NCBI GenBank assembly: GCA_000320545.1
Contig: ADNK01000423.1
Coordinates: 43,501-107,500, forward strand
Direction of reading: 5' to 3'
Source: Bigelowiella natans CCMP2755
Lineage: Eukaryota > Cercozoa > Chlorarachniophyceae
DNA length: 64,000 nt
Notes under the pieces: generated by a model
Seen by the model: the letters and a program-made list of their open reading frames with translations, nothing else
Databases searched by the model: none
What the model was told of the DNA's origin: nothing
Shown: positions 49,164-62,090 of the stretch, one piece after another
How positions within the stretch are numbered: position 1 is the stretch's first letter
How the letters are laid out: the number at the start of each line of letters is the position of its first letter
Translations under genes and position numbers: made by a program

Positions 49164-50089
49164 AAATTTGTGTAGTGATCAAGATGCAAGCCAAGTGCTT
49201 ACATTGGACTTTATACAATGTTGCATCTTTTTCAGAAATATATTGTGTAATTTAAGTTCAGCGATATCTTGCATAGATATGGCTTCTTGACAACCACCGC
49301 CCAGATATGTACTGAAGGCTTTAATCGTTTTCTTCCGACCCATCTGATAACAGCGACTGTTGCTAGTGTGAAAATCTACGGTAGAAGTCAACCGACCTAC
49401 AGAGACATAGGCACATGATTTAAAATTGGTAGAATCACTTCGAATTGTCAGAATATCAATACAATGCTAAATGCATGATTAGATTTCGTTGGCTACGAAT
49501 CTTGTCATCCAACTTCTCATTGCGTTAGTTAGAAACACAACGGCATTAATCTAAACGAATGCACATCTCACTGTGTGCATCGCTGTGTTTTCATTGCAAA
49601 CCACCACATCATTTGCTGCGTAGCTAGGTATTTAAGAAGCACAGCACTAGTAGCTAGAGCATGTAGATGGAGAATCATGTGCCATGCAATTTTGCCATAC
49701 ACGTTTTGATGGAAAAGTTGCACGCAAGTCGCGCGTGACGACTCGCTGCACCCATGTTACATATATGCACATGCTAGATATACTTGCTGGTACTAGGCTA
49801 GACTGGCCATGTGCTAGTGTGCTAGTATGCTAGTATGTACAAGCATGCCAGAACTATAGTATGCTGGCTGGCAACACTAGAACACTGAAATGTTGCAAGC
49901 TATATACGTGACACCACTGACACCACTAGTAGTAGATCACACGCTGGCGGCAATCTAGCAATGCAAGTCGTGTGCGTAAGATCGACGGATGTAATGAATC
50001 AAATTAAAATTGCTAGATTGTTCAATAAGCGTCATCCTCGATCATGTCTAGATGTCAAGATGTTTATGTACAAACAGACACAATTTGAG

Positions 50090-50168
50090 CGCTGTAGCCG
50101 CTACATTGCACAGCTACATCAGGATGACCATTGAAAAAATTTAAATCTTTCATTACATCCGTCTCACA
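50090..50168. repeat. Dispersed island element, copy 2
   Basis: Starts AGCGCTGTAGCCGCTACATT, then GCACAGCTACATCAGGATGA and CCATTGAAAAAATTTAAATC, and ends CATCCGTCTCACA. More diverged than copies 1 and 3. Confidence 0.85.
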
Positions 50169-50480
50169 GATGTAGCTGCATGCAATATGCAGCAGCGTGT
50201 GCTCGCCGTAATGCAATTCTAGCAGATTTGCTGAAGTCAAGGATGTCCTGGCATGTGCATCGCATGAGCATGCATGTACGTAGCACGCAGCACGTTAGTG
50301 CTCTAAGTAGTAGCTGCGCGGTGTGACGTTTCTTTTCTAATTTTGTTTAGCAGTGTTATTAGAGTGTGGCGTAGCTTTATAGCTTTGTCGCCTCGGTTCG
50401 GTACGGTGCTAGCGGTGGTTCGTGATGGTATTCAGATACGTATATGTGGGGCAAAAATTCATAAATTCGAGACAAACATT

Positions 50481-50572
50481 AGCGCTGTAGCCGCTCTAGC
50501 GCTGCATTGCACAGCTACATATAAGGATGACCATTGAACAAATTTAATTGATTAATTACATCCGTCTTACAT
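50481..50572. repeat. Dispersed island element, copy 3
   Basis: Starts AGCGCTGTAGCCGCTCTAGC (an 8-base insertion relative to copy 1), then GCTGCATTGCACAGCTACAT, AAGGATGACCATTGAACAAA and TTTAATTGATTAATTACATC, ending CGTCTTACA. Confidence 0.9.
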
Positions 50573-50737
50573 TCGATTCCTGCACGTACATGCATGACAC
50601 GATGACTCTTGTAGCGATTACACCACACACATGCATGCCATGTGCGATCCGGCCTATCTAGATCGGCCATATATCTTTGCAGATGGCTTGTCATGCGATG
50701 AAGATCACCATGCAGCGCAGATGACATCGAACTGAAA

Positions 50738-53016
50738 TCACTGCGAGTATCGTGCTTTGAGCGTTAGGTTAAGCCTTGCCTCCGTTCCCCAGCGAGTGCT
50801 CAATGCCATCCTTGTAACACTGTCCGTGTTTCCATATGAGGAATGTAATGCTTGCCTGCAAACATATGAATAACGTTGCTCATGTTATATCTTTTGCGGC
50901 TTCATCTGCATATACATCATGCCGTTGCAACTAGAACACTTTGTAAAACGCACACAGACAAATAACCTGTGAAAAATAACTGCATCGCCTTCTTCGAGAT
51001 TCCATTGTAGGACAGGAAAATAATGCTCGAATTCTTCCTGTAGAATGCTGGTGGTGATTGAATGAGGACGATCGCTTTTTAGTAACAATTACCTTTCCTA
51101 ACGCATCTTCTATGAGTTCAAGTGCGAAAGATGCTACTATCCCTTCCTGCTCAACCAGAGACTTGCAACAAAAATCATTAATTATCCGAAGATGATATAT
51201 TTCTGGGCAGCTGATGTTCAAGTTGATGAAAATCAAAAGATAGTGACAAAGATAGAAGAGCATACTAATCGATCTGAGAGCGGCAAAGCCTTCCTTAGAT
51301 TTTCCCTCCAGCTGTGCGTTGCAAAAAATAAGCACGTAAATAAAACAATTGGCTCGAGGTAATTCATCAAGTTCTACTGAAGTAAAAACTTACTTATGCC
51401 CTAAGACAGCACGAGCAACATTCTCCTGCAATTGTCCTCCCAAGCTTCCAACATTCTGCGAGACGTATTGTCAGCACTAGCCATCAAATAGATTTTGAAT
51501 AGGCTTAAGTTGCTTTAAATTGCCCCACCTCCCAACTGTGAGAATTGCTCAATATCCTAATACTGTCATTTTCCTTCACTGATCCCAAGGGAATCCAGAT
51601 GTTTATCATTCTCCTGGACTTTTTATGATACGTTGCTGCTGCTGAAACGTCTCTATTATTCACCATTCTTTCTGAGACTGAATGATTTCGTCGTGGCGAG
51701 AATTTCTCTGTGTAAATATCTCTGTGCCACTCGGTCCTCTCTGTGCATTGGACTCCTTTAACAAATAGATCGTCTGAATTATGTAAAACAATATTGGTGT
51801 ATATGGCAAGCAGAAACTCTTTTAGAGGTGAAAGTCCAAAAAAATGCAAGAAGGCTAAATTTCGTTAAGGTAGGTGCTCTTATAATAAATAAAGGATATC
51901 ATCCTGACAAGAGGATTAACACACACCTGAATGGAAAGCTACCATATCTCCTGGTTCAGCTAGAAGCGAGGCTGCCAATGCACTCAGTTCATTCGATCGA
52001 ACATGATTTAACAGTTCTTTGCTAGAACTAAATGGGGAACAAAACATAGATGGATATTAGAATCAATAGTTTGAGAAGAATTCTCGGCTTTATCGGTTTT
52101 ACATGTGGTTAAATTACCTGGTCTGCAGTGTAAATTGAAGAAATTTCGATTGCAAGTTCGTATCACATCTTCCATCGACAAAACCAACCTGAATGCATTT
52201 GTAGTGTACTCCTGATTTCTAATTCTGCTATTTTTATATCATTATTTCTGTTCATCAATGCTACCGACACTCCATTTCCATTTTCAACAATCTTTTCTCC
52301 CGCTTTCCTCAGATCTCGGATCAAATCTCGATCGAACACCCCTAGCATCATAACCATTCTTTATTTGAACGACGGCTTCCTCCTCCGTAAATCGCTTGCA
52401 ACGTCAATATGTGTGTCACCATAAATACGCACATATATGTCGCCGTTCTAGATACCATCTCGTACTTAATTCTAAGGACTGGTGCAGACGCATCGTTCAT
52501 CTCCAGATATAATCATTAACCTGATATCTTGACAGCGCCATCACGATCAAGGATCTTGACTAACTCCTTTCTGCGAACCAGTCCTCCGAAGATCTAATTT
52601 ATGTAATTTATATATATCTGCAGTGCCCACGTTCACACATACATACATACTTTCGTCATCATCAATGTATGATTATTGAGACTGTTTTTATTTAGGATTG
52701 TGTTTTGCAGCAGCCGCACCGAGATTCCAACATGCTCTTCGGTTGGATACAAGCCACCATTCTCTCTCGGTAAAGATGGTAAGGGCGGTGATGACGATGA
52801 TGATACTAGAGCGGATGAAATTTTCCACTTCCTACTGCTTCGTCGCAAATTATTATCCCTTCTCCGAATCCAATTGCTCCTACGTACAGCAACAGATCTT
52901 CGGTAGTCATATTTCTGAGACCCTGATGATGGTCTTTGGACAATTGTCGCCTTTTCGCGAGGGTGGAAGAAGAAGAAGAGGCAAAAGAATATAAAAAGCA
53001 ATGTCCTGGCCGTCAT
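50738..53016 (-). CDS. 2-oxoglutarate/Fe(II) dioxygenase, phytanoyl-CoA hydroxylase-like
   Basis: Eleven exons: 52720-53016, 52521-52593, 52265-52341, 52118-52188, 51927-52021, 51529-51773, 51394-51455, 51266-51311, 51093-51161, 50967-51037 and 50738-50855, giving 407 residues. An N-terminal hydrophobic segment (TLLFIFFCLFFFF) looks like a signal peptide or anchor. The double-stranded beta-helix core carries the iron-binding HxD at H221/D223 (RTEWHRDIY), a long INIWIPLGSV strand, LQWNLEEGDAVIFHR, and a distal LHSSYGNTDSVTR with His373 and Arg384 as probable iron and 2-oxoglutarate ligands. KILDRDGAVKISG near residue 115 is the typical PhyH opening. The substrate is unknown. The first donor (after EEHVGIS) was chosen by phase; the rest is well supported. 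Confidence 0.78.
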
Positions 53017-54420
53017 GAAGGAAGCGATAGGTTTCTCCGTAGTGATTTGCTGCTGCTGCTGCTGCTGCTACATCCTGCTCCTCCTCCTCATCACCAACCT
53101 CATCGTCATCTATCTCCCCCCTTCAACAACAGATACTAGATCTAGTAGTCGGTATCATAAGTTTAAAATTTGGGCAGCTAGATCTACTTCCTATTTATAA
53201 CTAGAACTATGAATCTTCTGCGACAACATGAATCAGTTGTCGTAAAGTTATAAACCCCCTCCATTCTTCTAAAATTCACCATAATCAACTAAACAGCTAG
53301 CAGGCTGCTGCCTCGCTTTACTCGTAACGCCCTCGTCCACTTCACTTATCACCATCATCATCAGTACCTTCTTCTTCTTCAAAGCAAGTAGGATTCATTT
53401 CAACTTCTCGCTGATTATGTGCAGAGGATAAGATCCTTTCTGTTTGAAAGATTCTCATTTAAATTGTTGAATGGTGCAAGAACTACATGCATTGTCACAC
53501 AACCAACTCAGTGCCGCATGCAACATACTATCTCTCGTCAACGTGCCTGTAAACCTAGAAACGTTGCATGGTCAACATTTTTGGCGGTAATGCATTTTAT
53601 TCTCAGTAATGCACTACTGACTAGCTATTATTGAGTCATACTGAAAAGTAATACACATGAAACGGTGTCCACTGTGTTGGTTTGCTATTATTTACCTCGA
53701 TCAAGGCTCTTTTTTGGAGATATAATAGTCCATGAATCATGAAGAAGCTCAAATTACCGCTAACCCGTAAACCCAAGAAGCTTTCCGTTCAATTCGACTG
53801 TGGGTTCAACTTAACTTGCCTATAACTCCCTTTCTGCCGCAACCCCTGATCTTCCACAACTTTTTGCCTCTTAATTACGTTGTTGGTCATGAATAATTAG
53901 TTTCCAGCGTTGGGAAGAATCTTCTGACAACTGAGAAGGTAATAGGCACATGTTCTTGGTTCCGCCACCGAATATTATCATTGATTGAATTCGATATACA
54001 CGCTCAAATTCAAACGTGGTTAAACCACAAAGAGAGTGAGAAAGGCCATAATACTCTCTTGCCCTTTCTTCGATACTACACATACATACAGACACATAGA
54101 CATGCAGTACATATACAAATATAACAACACATTAAATATAAATAATTGTATGAATAATATGTGCAACATAGGTGCTCGAAGATAGGGTGAAAGAGTATGA
54201 GCGGCTTAAAGAAGGTGGGATATGCAGTATATGTTTACGCTTTTTCCTTTCTTGAGCTATTTGCACGCTATATCAAAATTAATTATTAAATGCGTTGGAC
54301 TTAACGGCGATGACTTTCAATGAATCCACACAAAGAATCAAACTTTGTAACAGAATTTAAGTCTCTTGCACACTAGTCTCCTTTCAAGCAAGAGGTATAA
54401 CTGATAATAACATCATCAGA
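53017..54420. promoter_or_regulatory. Divergent upstream region of the dioxygenase and TPR genes
   Basis: 1.4 kb without a palindromic-word island. It includes a CTG tract (53048-53068). Scattered short frames have no family features. An upstream TPR-gene exon cannot be excluded. Confidence 0.35.
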
Positions 54421-54538
54421 ATGTCGCCAGCCGCAACAGATGCTAGATTTAGCTCTGAAAACGCTGGCATTGGCGCAACTTGTGGCAGAGGATATGGGGG
54501 CAGACATTATCACGGACGCGCATTGCAGGTAATACCAG

Positions 54539-54570
<32 letters not shown>

Positions 54571-54638
54571 GTAACCTGTATCTTACTTTTGTCAGCAGAG
54601 AAAGAGATGACTCTATATGTAGCGTAATATGTTGCTAA

Positions 54639-54698
<60 letters not shown>

Positions 54699-55447
54699 TT
54701 CCACATCGAATGGTTCATCATCATCATCACCATCATCATCATCACAGGGTCTCAGAGTCATATTTACTTGGCGGAATGCACACCCAGGCCATGCAACATG
54801 CTTTCGAGGTGTTAATAATGCTAATGACGTATGATCAGTAAATATAGATATATAAATTATATTCTATCATTAGCAGTAATAACTTCCTTCGTTAATGAGG
54901 AGGAGGACCAATAGATGTTACCACCACCACCACCACCCATTATAACGTATTACTTTCATAACACGTATTCTTGTTATTATATGCAAACTTTAGGGAATAA
55001 CCCGTGCTAAACACTCTAAACGCGACCCCCCTCCAAAGGTAGTAGTAGCTGTAAGAACAATGGTAGTAGTAGTCGTTGTCGTCGTTATAGCCGTGTTTGT
55101 TCCATCTTATATTTGTCACCGTCGTCGTTGTCATCATTATCTTCATCATCACCATCATCATCGCAGTTATCACATATTATATCTATTGCCTCGTCTCATC
55201 TTCTAGCATTAACTCAAATCTAATGTCTTCCATATAGTAGTAGTAGTAGTAGTGATGGTAGTAGTAGTAGTAGCAGTAGAGATACCTGCTGCTGTTGTTA
55301 CTGTTGATCTTAAATAAAGTTGTTGTTGTTGTTGCAAATTGGGACCTGCTGCTAGGTGTTGATGTGCCTTGGAAGAGCATATATGGCTTCAGGAAATATT
55401 CGGCGTGCTCATGTACTACAACTAGTAAATAGTCGGCATGCATGTAA

Positions 55448-55479
<32 letters not shown>

Positions 55480-56238
55480 ATTGAAGTAGAAGTTGAAGCA
55501 ATAGCAGTAGTAGTAATAGCAGCAGTAACATTCTTCTTAGGAAGCTCAAACAGTTTATAGTCTCCTGCCATCAATCAATGACCCCATGGGGTTTTTCGTC
55601 TGAACTGCAATTGGTATCGTCGTACTAATGTTACTATATTAGGAGCTGTTTGGTGAAGCTCTTTTAGCTGTAAGAGAGCACCATGGACCAGAAGCTATAG
55701 ATCAGTGCGAAGTCAGTAACTACTAACCAACAACTGTATTATTATAATCATTAATGCTAAGAGAGACTGCCTTGCCTGCCCAATGATTACCCAACACCCA
55801 CAATGTGTGAAATAGTAGTAGTAGTAGTAGTAGTAGTAAACGGCTAGTAAAGTAGCAATTGTTGTAGAAGAACGTGGATATGTATTTCCTTCTATATTTC
55901 ATTTTAATCATATTGCATTGATATTCCTTATTTTTTTTGGAATATCCTCCTCCTCCTCCTCCTCCTCCTCCTCCTCCCATGGATCATCAGGTTTTGTGTG
56001 AAATGGCGGAAGCATACTGGCGAGAGGAGAAGCAAAACAAGAGCATTGACACGCTCATCGGTATTATCTTCGTCCTCATCCTCCTCAGTTTCCCTTATTA
56101 ATCTTTTATTGGGGATCTGCGTACAAAGTATCCATTCGTTTTGTTAATGCCCAATCATTGTCTTCCTTCTCCCCCTTTGCTTCTACCTAGATGTCTGGAC
56201 ATTGCAAGAGGCAAAATTTGGCTCAAACGTATGGAAGG

Positions 56239-56287
<49 letters not shown>

Positions 56288-57305
56288 GATGATGAGTGGT
56301 ATAATGAGTAGGGAAAGGGAGGAGGAGGAAGAGAAATAATTATACAGTAGTTTCTCATCGATTGGTGTAGTACCAGCCTATAACTTTCTTATAAGGAAGA
56401 TAAGGGACTACTACAACAACAACAACACCACAACATCGCTCAATCGCTTGTGAATCAAATTTGATGAACAAGAACAGTCAACTGTCAAGCCCAACTAGCC
56501 AACTATGTGCTTCTCCCCATCGTATTATGTGCTAATAATAGTTACAATAATGATAGTCGGTGTGATATTACGATGATTGTTACTGGGTTGGTCCTACTTG
56601 ATGACTGACTGACTGACTGAGTCCCTCCCTCCCTCCTCACAGGCCCCAGAGCTTATTCCGACATATTTGCACTTGGGACAAGCTTATTGCAAAAGAAATG
56701 AATACGATCGTGCCTCGGTTATATTTTGTTATTGTTGTTATCATCATCATCATCATCATCATCATCATGAACATAAGTAACAACAACAACAACAACATAA
56801 ATTAGCGACCTTATGATGAATTTGTCGTATTATTCAAACGATATCATGAACAACTACGATGATTCTTTATTTTCCATCTTAAAGGATCATTTACTCCGTG
56901 CTGTGAGAATATCACGAGAAAGTGGCCATGAAGAAGAAGGGTTAACGAAGGTTGTTCAAGATTCACTATACGTTTGCTTGTTTAGTACTTCGTATTTCAC
57001 AGAGAAAATATCTTCGATTCTATTATTGATGATTGACGATGTGATGATGATAAGGGACTGCCGCTATAAATAAAATATTCTACCTCCTGTCATGTTTGCC
57101 TTCTTCTCCTTCTTTTTATTGTTCTCCTCCCCGTTCTTATTGTTCTTCTCCCTCTCCTTATTGTTATTCTCCTTCATATTATTGTTCTTCTTCAGACAAA
57201 AAGCTACGCTCAAGCGTGTGTGTTGCTGGCATCGTGTTATTCCTACGACCAACAGTCAGATGTATGTTTATTTAGAGTTGATCAGAGGGGGGGAGAACAC
57301 GCACA

Positions 57306-57386
<81 letters not shown>

Positions 57387-57410
57387 ACAGAGAAAGAGGG
57401 GAGGGGCAAG

Positions 57411-57451
<41 letters not shown>

Positions 57452-57717
57452 TTGTTTTCTCTGAAGTGACAACATTAACTGCTTACAGCGCAATTTTAAT
57501 GGCGAAAACAACGATGACGAGGACAATATGATAACTGGGAAACCAGGTATATTAAGAAGTACTGCTACTACTACTTCTGATTAATATACCATAAATCAGA
57601 ATATGCATAGGTTGTGCTGAAAAAAGAATAAGCATACATAAAAGGACAAAATATACTGATATGATCATAATTTCAAGCAAAACCAATGATAATGTTGAGG
57701 ATAGAATTAAACAATGC

Positions 57718-57752
<35 letters not shown>

Positions 57753-58243
57753 CTCGAAGAAGGACAGAATCTAGGATGATGATGTTTTCGTCGTAGTAGT
57801 AATGTCCAGTAACATATCCTCCTAAATATAGACGGTTACTGACTAAATGAATAACCATGATGACCCTCCTTTCTGTTACTAGCTTAGAACTTTAGCATTA
57901 TTGATAATGATAATAGCAACCTGTGATCTAAAGGAATTCTTATCATTATTATCAGCATAATCCTTTTCATCATCCTTATTATCATCTGTTTTACTACAAT
58001 GACCTATTATTATTCCCTAGATTATAATCGGGCAATCGAGTACCTTCAATCTGGTTATTATCACCACCACCACCATCAACAATCATCATCATCATCGTCA
58101 TCATCATCATTTCTACTGTTACTACTACATGGATGGGTGAATGAGAGGAGGAGGAGGAAGAGGAAGAGGAGGGGGGAGATAAACGAGGAGTTGAAACAAC
58201 TAAAATTACTATAGATAAGTGAGCAGCAAACAATCGACTTTGC

Positions 58244-58284
<41 letters not shown>

Positions 58285-58474
58285 TGAAAATTGATGGCTA
58301 CCTGCTAACAATTTACTCCTCCTCCTCCTCCTCCTCTTCCTCCTCCTCAAGGCCTAGACACATATAAAGATCTCTATGGACCGTAATATAACTTTCTATT
58401 CACTTCTTCGTTGTCAACTTATGCTAATATTTCTTAACAATTGCTGGCGTGGTATCATACCGCCGATCAATATT

Positions 58475-58506
<32 letters not shown>

Positions 58507-58969
58507 TTCATCTTTCTCCCAGGCAATGCAAAGAGTCAATGAAAATTATGAAGGAAATGGCGCAAATTTATCTAAGTAATCAAATCAATATGACAACAAC
58601 ATGATATACCCCTACAACCCACTCTCTTAGTTGTATTGCTTTAAGTCATCTAACGATCAAGAAGATAATGACAATGATGATGATGTTGTTGTTGTTGATG
58701 ATGATGATGTGAGAACGATGAAAGCAGGGAGAGAACGAGAGAGGTCATATGATAAACTGCTGTCTCTTACATCAACCCGTCCTCCTCCTCCTCCTCCTCC
58801 CCCTCCCTCCTAGTCATCCTTAAATTTGGTGAGCCATGATGGTCTTACTCCTCCTCCTCCTCCTCCTCCTACTACTACTACTCTAGCGATAAACAGATAT
58901 AGCAAGGCTGCAGAATGCATGGAAGGGGTTTTACAATCGGTTGTTAAAAGGTAGGCAGGGGCAGAGTAG

Positions 58970-59003
<34 letters not shown>

Positions 59004-59060
59004 TATGGTAATGATAATGATGATGGTGATGATGATGATGGAGAGATGCAGTAATCCAGG

Positions 59061-59091
<31 letters not shown>

Positions 59092-60035
59092 CATTATCTG
59101 AAACAATATACTACTAATCCTAATAATAATATTAATAATAATGATAATAAATACTACTTTTATCACTAAACATTACTGTAGGCATGGTGCACAAAGCATC
59201 GAGGCTGGTGTTACTATGAAGCGCATAGGAGAGATGTATATGATTGATAATAGGATTCAAGAAGCAAAGGTAGTAGTAGTAATAGTAGTTGTTATTGATG
59301 TTGTAGAAGAAGGTAATTAGTATGTACATGTGTTACTACTGCTAGTAGTAATAGTAATAGTATGGATTTGTAGTAGTAGCGGTAGTACCAGTAGTAGTAG
59401 CTGCTGGTGGTGGTGATGGTTCTTCTTGTGCGGTTGGAGTTTAAGTTCTAATAATAATGCAGCAGCTCAATTAGTCATACGAAAAAAATAACTTGTGAGA
59501 TAAGTAGTATTAGTAGCCGTATTTTGTCCAGAGTACTACCTCCTCTTCATCCTCCTCCTTACTATTCTTATTATTCATTATCATTTGTAGTAGTAGTAGT
59601 AGTATCATTGCTAGATTTAGGCAAAGATAGACTGTGCTACATATGATATTTTGTATTATCCAAGCAAAGATGATATGTATTTTATGTATTTTAAATTTAT
59701 TTAAATGTGATAAGGCAATGTTGAAGCGAGCGTTGTCAGTATATAATGCAATGGGAAACCATGACCAAAGGTGCTACTAGTACAGTTAATAATAATGATA
59801 ATAATTATTATAACAGTAGCAGTGAACGCTGCTGTAATCTCATTGCGTATCTGACAATTAACTACAGTATAAAGTAAGGAAAATATATTATGATGTTTTT
59901 ACGTATCATGTTATGCATGCATGTTGTCTCTCACTCGCTGCCAATGTGTATTGAATGTTTCATTACCATCAAATACCACTATAGGAATCAAGCCACGATA
60001 GCTTCGCTTAAAGACACTTTAGGTATACACGTTGC

Positions 60036-60095
<60 letters not shown>

Positions 60096-61346
60096 TGCTG
60101 TGATTCTACTTTTTCTTCTTCTTTCTCTGCTCCTTCATTGTCCTGATCATCCATTCCGGGCTGATCGATTCATTGATGATAATGACAACACAATTAACGT
60201 TGGATAGGACGAATCAAAATTGCTTTAAAGAGTACCTTGGCTATGAGGAAGAAACACCAGCCAGGGGGGGGGGCGCAATGGAGTCCAACAAATCAAGCAG
60301 TAGGCCTACGGAATAATAACAGAACCATCAATGGGTTGTTGAGCAACGAAAGGAGGGAGGGGGGGGAGGCAAAGGAAGAGGATGGCAAGATACACTGGCG
60401 CAAGCAACCACAAAGTATCATAGCAGCATCATCATCATCATCATCATCGAAGTACTACGATGATGATGTTAATAATCGAGAAGACGACATTGGAGTCACT
60501 GATGATGATATTCAGAAGAAGAAGAAGAAGAAGAAGAAGGAATACCACGATGATGATGTAATGATTGGAAAAGACAAAGACGAAGAAGCAGTTAGGAGCA
60601 ACCAGAAAGATGACAAAGAAGAAGATACGGCAAACGTAAAGGCAAATGACAACGACATATTAGTAGACAGCACAGTGGATGCTGCAGCTGGTGGTGGTGA
60701 TGGTAGTGCTGCTTCTAAGCAGCCCCAACTTCTAGAAAATGAATGGCCAAGACATCCAATCACCAAAATCGACGAGGACGATGACAATAAGAAACAGCAT
60801 TTACTAGAAGAAGAAGAACAAGTAGGAGGAGGAGGAGGAGGAGGAACTAGTGCTCATGAAACAAAAGCACGCACCAGTGGCAATGGCATACAGATCCCCT
60901 CCCCCCTTTCAGATAATAGGAGTGATAATGTTCAGATCCCTGCAGCAGCAGCAGGTATTCCGAAAGAATCATCTATGAAGAGTTGTTCCTTCCAGAACAA
61001 ATGCCAAAGAATCTATCTATCTATCTATCTATCTTTCTCGCAACTGTATTTCTCATTAAATATAAAATGTGTTATTATTCATCAGACACTGCTGCTGATG
61101 ACGACGACGACAATAAAAATAATTCTGATAGTGACCTCAGCTTCACGGTGAACAAGGAAGAAGGTATTTGCTATCATAACAAAAGATAAATTTACCAATG
61201 CTGTTACTACGGTGAGAATGAGTAGATAGTCGTCTTTGTTTCGCACATCGTATCATTCACTGACTACAACCCCGTAATTTGTATCCGATCGTCTGTTGTA
61301 ACAACTTTCCTACGTACGTCGTACAGATGCGAGCGATGATTGGTAA
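54421..61346 (+). CDS. TPR-repeat protein with long acidic, low-complexity tail
   Basis: Twenty exons: 54421-54528, 54758-54808, 54994-55038, 55643-55711, 55991-56060, 56191-56228, 56643-56717, 56885-56950, 57196-57261, 57489-57546, 58021-58053, 58352-58382, 58523-58575, 58887-58950, 59182-59269, 59715-59770, 59985-60022, 60208-60954, 61086-61163 and 61327-61346, giving 617 residues. Tetratricopeptide helices occur through residues 37-336, for example LFGEALLAVREHHGPEAIDQ, VLCEMAEAYWREEKQN, PTYLHLGQAYCKRNEYDRA, YAQACVLLASCYSYDQQSD and TMKRIGEMYMIDNRIQEAK. The HGPEAID and HGAQSIEAG phrasing recalls kinesin light chain-like TPRs, but no orthologue is claimed. Residues 337-617 are Lys/Asp/Ser-rich and end DASDDW. 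TPRs mediate protein binding. Introns are mostly microsatellites. The exon-2 acceptor and true start are the weakest points. Confidence 0.78.
54641..54696. repeat. (TC)n microsatellite in TPR-gene intron 1
   Basis: About 27 TC units followed by a CAT tract up to the exon at 54758. Confidence 0.95.
56235..56282. repeat. (GA)n microsatellite in a TPR-gene intron
   Basis: Uninterrupted GA run shortly after the donor at 56229. Confidence 0.95.
57305..57446. repeat. Compound (CA)n-(GA)n-(TA)n microsatellite
   Basis: CA (57307-57340), GA (57341-57382) and TA (57415-57446) tracts in a single TPR-gene intron. Confidence 0.95.
60038..60093. repeat. (CA)n microsatellite with CGCG interruption
   Basis: CACACGCGCGCG then a pure CA run, between the exons ending at 60022 and starting at 60208. 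Confidence 0.95.
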
Positions 61347-62090
61347 AGAAGCGGTTGATTATAACATTTTATACAGTCTCAGCAAATATGGTTTTCAACA
61401 TTATTGGAGAATTAAATGGTATCAAGAGACAATAAGAGGTTGATAACTCTGATGAACTCCGATTGCCTTTGATTCGTACAAGTAGTTGTAGAGTTCTAAT
61501 CCACAAGCTAGCAAGCTGGATCTATAATATGAGGCTAATCTAGAAAACTTACGCTTGGATAGCTGTTACTTTAGCATGCCTAGATGTGTTATTCCTTGCT
61601 TTTAGATTTGGAATCAAAGTATCTGCGAGCTAATATTCTATTAAAATCTTCATAGCACATGGCAAGATGGGCTATAGTTGCATGTAGCTAGGTAGATGCG
61701 CTCATCACCTAAACAATGAGCTCACAGTTGTTGCGCTAGCTACAATGCTGCACACTGTCGCTTTCTATGCATGATATGTACTTGGCTTTGCGCAGGCAGG
61801 CAACAAAATAATAATCATAATATTCGATTCCACATACGTACATGCTAGCATGAGCAGCAACTGAGTTGGCTTTAGTTACGTTTTGTTAATAATTATTATA
61901 TATAACTGCTCCAGCTAGCCAGCATGCCATATCATCAGCCACATGTGCACATCATCTAGACATGATGTGAGAGGCCGATCTAGCGACGAATACCACTAGG
62001 CTACAATCAATGGCAAGTGGGGATGTAGGCTCGACGATCGGATTACAAAAAAAGCGTGATGATGATACGATAGCGGTTTATTCGCAGCTC
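61347..62090. other. Convergent 3'-3' intergenic region with palindromic-word island
   Basis: Bases about 61500-62000 carry GCTAGC, CTAGGTAG, TGCATG, GCTAGCC and CATCTAGACATGATG words, directly between the TPR (+) and last (-) gene. Confidence 0.6.

Larger units (their letters stand above)
49164..50737. other. Convergent 3'-3' intergenic region with palindromic-word island
   Basis: From about 49620 to 50700 dense in CTAG, GCTAG, TGCATG, CATGCA and ACGTAC words, and carrying two copies of the dispersed element (50090-50168 and 50481-50572). No convincing coding signal. Confidence 0.65.
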
